Positions 4,403-6,699 of a stretch of DNA of 6,699 bases are shown piece by piece. This DNA comes from JBFIHZ01 sp041601535. GTDB taxonomy: Bacteria; Pseudomonadota; Gammaproteobacteria; Xanthomonadales; SZUA-36. The notes below the pieces were generated by a model. It was given only the letters and a program-made list of their open reading frames with translations, ran no database searches and was not told where the DNA came from. The DNA is taken from assembly GCA_041601535.1 (NCBI GenBank), contig JBFIHZ010000238.1, forward strand, positions 1 through 6,699, written 5' to 3'. How positions within the stretch are numbered: the stretch's first letter is position 1; every line of letters starts with the position of its first letter. A program made the translations under genes and the position numbers.

Positions 4403-6699
4403 ATGCTTAGCTGTGAGTCTTCAGTTGGTAAGCTCCGCCGTGTGATTGTCCTGATGATCCTGTTGATGGCCGGACATGTTCAGGCCCAGAGCGGACCCGA
4501 TCGACAGGTGTCGGTCAGTAACGTGCAGCCGGCTGTCTTGGCTTCAGGCGACTCGGTCAACGTGTCCACTCAGGTGTCCAACATTGGAAATCAGGCTTCT
4601 GCGGCTTCCAGCCTCGGTTTGTACCTGTCCTTGGACAGCGCGATCAGCACAAGTGATACCGAGCTTAACTCGTTTCCAATCCCTTCCCTCGGGCCCGGAT
4701 CCGGGCTGAATAGCGAAGATGTGGTCATCATCAATCAGGCACCCGGAGCGTACTGGGTTGGTGCCTGCGTGGCGGCCGACGGGGCCGATGTAAACCCCGC
4801 CAACGATTGTTCGGCAGGCATTCAAATCACCCTACCCGATGTCGATCTTGTGATGTTACCGGTGACGCCGTCATTGACCCGGTTTCCGTCGGGCCATACT
4901 GTCAGTTTCAATACCGCGGTGGATAACCGCGGCAATGCTGCCTCCGCTGCCAGTATCTTGCGGTTCAAGCGCTCCACCAACTCGTCCATAACCACCTCAG
5001 ATGCTGACTTCCTGACAGCCGCAGTGCCCGTGCTGGAAGGCGGCGAACGCTGGATAACAGATCGTTCGGGGCCGGTCACCGCTGATCCGGGGATTTACTG
5101 GCTGGGTGCCTGCGTGGATGTTCAGGCCGGGGAATTGTCAAAATCCAACAACTGCTCGGCCGGCGTACAGGTTGAGGTGCTGAACAGCAACCTGCCAGAC
5201 CTGGTGGTCAGCCAGGTCAGCGCCAACCCATCGAGTTGGGCGGTTGGCGCTTTTACTGACCTGTTTGCGCGGGTACGTAATCAGGGCAGTGCCGCGTCCA
5301 ATGCCACCACCGTGCAATTTTTCCTTTCTTCGGATGCAAACATCACGTCGGCCGACAATTTGCTGGGCCAGACCAACATTGCGGGTCTGGCGGCATCTGC
5401 TACCGTGGAAACCGGTATATTCGTCGATCCACAGCCTTCCCCCGGAAACTACTGGGTGGGTGCCTGCGTGGTCACCGATGGGCTGGAATTTGCCACCGGT
5501 AATAATTGTTCAGCCGCTTTTGCCGTAACCATCTCGAACAACAACAATGCCTGCACCAGTCAGCCGCTCAGTTGCGGCAGCATGGTTTCAGGCAGCTTAT
5601 CTTCCAGTGATTGTGACGACGGTCCTCGTGGGGCAGGCTATTACGCCCGCAATCACACTTTTGCTGGCTCGGAAGGCGATCAGGTCAGTATCAATGCTAA
5701 CTGGAATGGAGACGGTTACCTGTATCTGGCCAACCCGTCTGGTGCGGTAGTGGCGCAAAACGACGATGGCTCGGGCGCGCTGAATTCCTCCATCGGCCAC
5801 ACGCTCGGCTCTACGGGTACGTGGACCGTGTGGACAACCAGCGCGTTGCCATCCGTCAATTTGACCTTTGATTTAAGCCTTGCATGTACTCAACAAACGG
5901 CACCTGACCTGGTCGTGGAAAATCCTGCGCTGGACCCGGCCCAGGCCCAACCGGCAGATAATCTGACATTTTCATTTACGACGCGAAATCAGGGTGATGC
6001 GTCCGCAGTAGCCTCCACCGCACGCATTCTGCTATCCGTTGATGCGGTGATCAGCATTGCCGATACCGAGTTGGTGACCACGGCTGTGGCAGCACTGGAT
6101 GCAGCTGCATCAAGCGAACACCAGGTCGGGATCACCGCACCTGCAATGGCGGGCAACTACTGGGTGGGAGCCTGTGTCGATGCAGTCGCCGGGGAAGCCG
6201 AAAGCGCCAACAACTGTTCGGCGGCGGTGGCGCTGAACGTGGTTGATCCGGCCTCCGACCTGACGGTGGACACTCCGGTGGCCAGCGCCCAGACCATTGA
6301 ATTTGGTGCGGTGGTCAACCTTTCAACCATGGTGCGCAATGCGGGGCCAGACAGTTCGGCACCCACCACCGTGCGTTACGTAAGGTCCGTGGATGCCAGC
6401 ATTACTGCCGATGACCCTTTGATCAAGACGTCAGCTGTCGCGGCCATTGCAGCCAATGGCGCACAAAGCGACAGTATTCAATTCATCGCGCTGGTGGAAC
6501 CTGGGCCATACTGGCTGGGCGTGTGTGTTGATACGGTTTCGGGCGAAACCGACACCAGCAACAATTGTTCTGCGGGTCTGGCGGTTACGGTAATGGCCGG
6601 TGCCGGAATTCCAATCAATGCAGGTCTGAATGATGCGTGGTTCAATGCGGCTACCAATGGTCAGGGTTTCTTCATCAATGTCTTTCCGTTGATCGGCAA
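4403..6699 (+). CDS. Large exported CARDB-PPC-CARDB protein (3' truncated by the window edge)
   Basis: The frame is open from ATG 4403 to the last base, 765 codons, with no stop. Residues 1-28 are a signal peptide: GKLRR, then the hydrophobic VIVLMILLMAG, with HVQA before the cut. CARDB repeats 1-3 start near 36, 146 and 266, each with YW(V/L)GACV and N(N/D)CSA (C122/C136, C237/C251, C355/C369). A PPC-like domain (about 384-495) follows, with GSLSSSDC, DQVSINANW, GYLYLANPSG and NDDGSG, bracketed by C384 and C495. CARDB 4 and 5 start near 502 and 619 (C591/C605, C708/C722). From 741 comes GLNDAWFNAATNGQGFF, the start of a C-terminal module I recall in gammaproteobacterial exported proteins. 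No catalytic site is visible. A surface or secreted binding role is inferred from CARDB and PPC domains. It is the longer paralogue of the upstream CARDB gene, with which it shares orientation and signature. Confidence 0.88.
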   Translation, partial: MLSCESSVGKLRRVIVLMILLMAGHVQAQSGPDRQVSVSNVQPAVLASGDSVNVSTQVSNIGNQASAASSLGLYLSLDSAISTSDTELNSFPIPSLGPGSGLNSEDVVIINQAPGAYWVGACVAADGADVNPANDCSAGIQITLPDVDLVMLPVTPSLTRFPSGHTVSFNTAVDNRGNAASAASILRFKRSTNSSITTSDADFLTAAVPVLEGGERWITDRSGPVTADPGIYWLGACVDVQAGELSKSNNCSAGVQVEVLNSNLPDLVVSQVSANPSSWAVGAFTDLFARVRNQGSAASNATTVQFFLSSDANITSADNLLGQTNIAGLAASATVETGIFVDPQPSPGNYWVGACVVTDGLEFATGNNCSAAFAVTISNNNNACTSQPLSCGSMVSGSLSSSDCDDGPRGAGYYARNHTFAGSEGDQVSINANWNGDGYLYLANPSGAVVAQNDDGSGALNSSIGHTLGSTGTWTVWTTSALPSVNLTFDLSLACTQQTAPDLVVENPALDPAQAQPADNLTFSFTTRNQGDASAVASTARILLSVDAVISIADTELVTTAVAALDAAASSEHQVGITAPAMAGNYWVGACVDAVAGEAESANNCSAAVALNVVDPASDLTVDTPVASAQTIEFGAVVNLSTMVRNAGPDSSAPTTVRYVRSVDASITADDPLIKTSAVAAIAANGAQSDSIQFIALVEPGPYWLGVCVDTVSGETDTSNNCSAGLAVTVMAGAGIPINAGLNDAWFNAATNGQGFFINVFPLIG
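5552..5887 (+). other. PPC-like (prepeptidase C-terminal) domain inside the CARDB array
   Basis: Residues 384-495 of the large protein show the PPC pattern: an early G-x-L-x-S-x-D segment, aromatic GYYARNHTF, a GDQVSI strand, GYLYLANPSG, NDDGSG and a GTWTVWTTS closing strand. Four cysteines (384, 391, 404, 495) are unlike those of the flanking CARDB units. PPC domains are usually C-terminal to secreted proteases and are often removed after secretion. Here the domain lies in the middle of a non-enzymatic protein, between CARDB 3 and CARDB 4. Confidence 0.75.
6623..6699 (+). other. Start of a GLNDAWF...GQGFF C-terminal module (truncated)
   Basis: After the fifth CARDB unit the protein reads AGIPINAGLNDAWFNAATNG, then QGFFINVFPLIG, and leaves the window. 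From memory, similar segments begin a domain of roughly 120-150 residues at the C-terminus of many exported gammaproteobacterial proteins, with no assigned function. Only about 25 residues are visible, so identity and length are uncertain. If correct, the gene should end a few hundred bases past the window. Confidence 0.5.

Larger units (their letters stand above)
3155..6599 (+). repeat. CARDB repeat array spanning two adjacent genes (eight units)
   Basis: Eight units, three in the first gene and five in the second, recur about every 118 codons. The best conserved DNA stretch encodes YWVGAC(V) and begins at 3407 (divergent), 3764, 4118, 4751, 5096, 5450, 6158 and 6509. Several copies match TACTGGGTGGGTGCCTG exactly or with one or two changes. 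Most units begin with PDLVV or a similar segment and end with NNCSAG plus a short V-rich strand. The repeats point to tandem duplication within and between the genes. Confidence 0.85.

Noticed and set aside
1640..6599. CRISPR or other noncoding repeat array
   Set aside because: The repetition is in-frame and protein-level (PKD and CARDB domains), with periods of about 250-355 bases and no constant short direct repeat with unique spacers.

Overview
The window reads as part of a secreted-protein locus, probably from a free-living or marine gammaproteobacterium. Base composition is moderately GC-rich. The lineage guess rests on three things: the lysyl-endopeptidase-like protease with a C-terminal Cys-containing PKD array, the short FN3-like tail of that protease, and a GLNDAWF...GQGFF module at the right edge. 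As I remember them, all three are common in exported proteins of Gammaproteobacteria. No species can be named from this sequence.

Layout, left to right, with all convincing genes on the + strand: (1) positions 1-256 are a leader region. It holds a possible last few codons of an upstream gene, a nine-codon Thr/Asn-rich mini-ORF, a perfect 8-bp hairpin and a weak promoter candidate. (2) Positions 257-2917 encode an 886-residue exported trypsin-fold serine protease: signal peptide, N-terminal beta-rich pro-region, protease domain with H281/D327/S410, four PKD domains and a C-terminal FN3-like module. A clear intrinsic terminator follows at 2947-2972. (3) Positions 3050-4225 encode a 391-residue exported protein of three CARDB-like repeats and nothing else. 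(4) Positions 4403-6699 encode the N-terminal 765 residues of a larger exported protein. It has two CARDB repeats, a third, a PPC-like domain, two more CARDB repeats, and the start of the GLNDAWF module; the frame is still open at the window edge.

The two CARDB proteins are tandem paralogues. Their repeats share a period of about 118 residues and a strict signature, YWVGAC followed 14 residues later by the Cys of NNCS. The terminator separates the protease from the CARDB genes, so they need not be one transcript. All three products carry export signals and beta-sandwich modules stabilised by apparent disulfides. The simplest joint picture (inference) is a set of extracellular or surface proteins for binding and digesting protein-rich material, with no cytoplasmic enzyme, transporter or regulator in view. 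I see no mobile element, CRISPR array, tRNA or rRNA.
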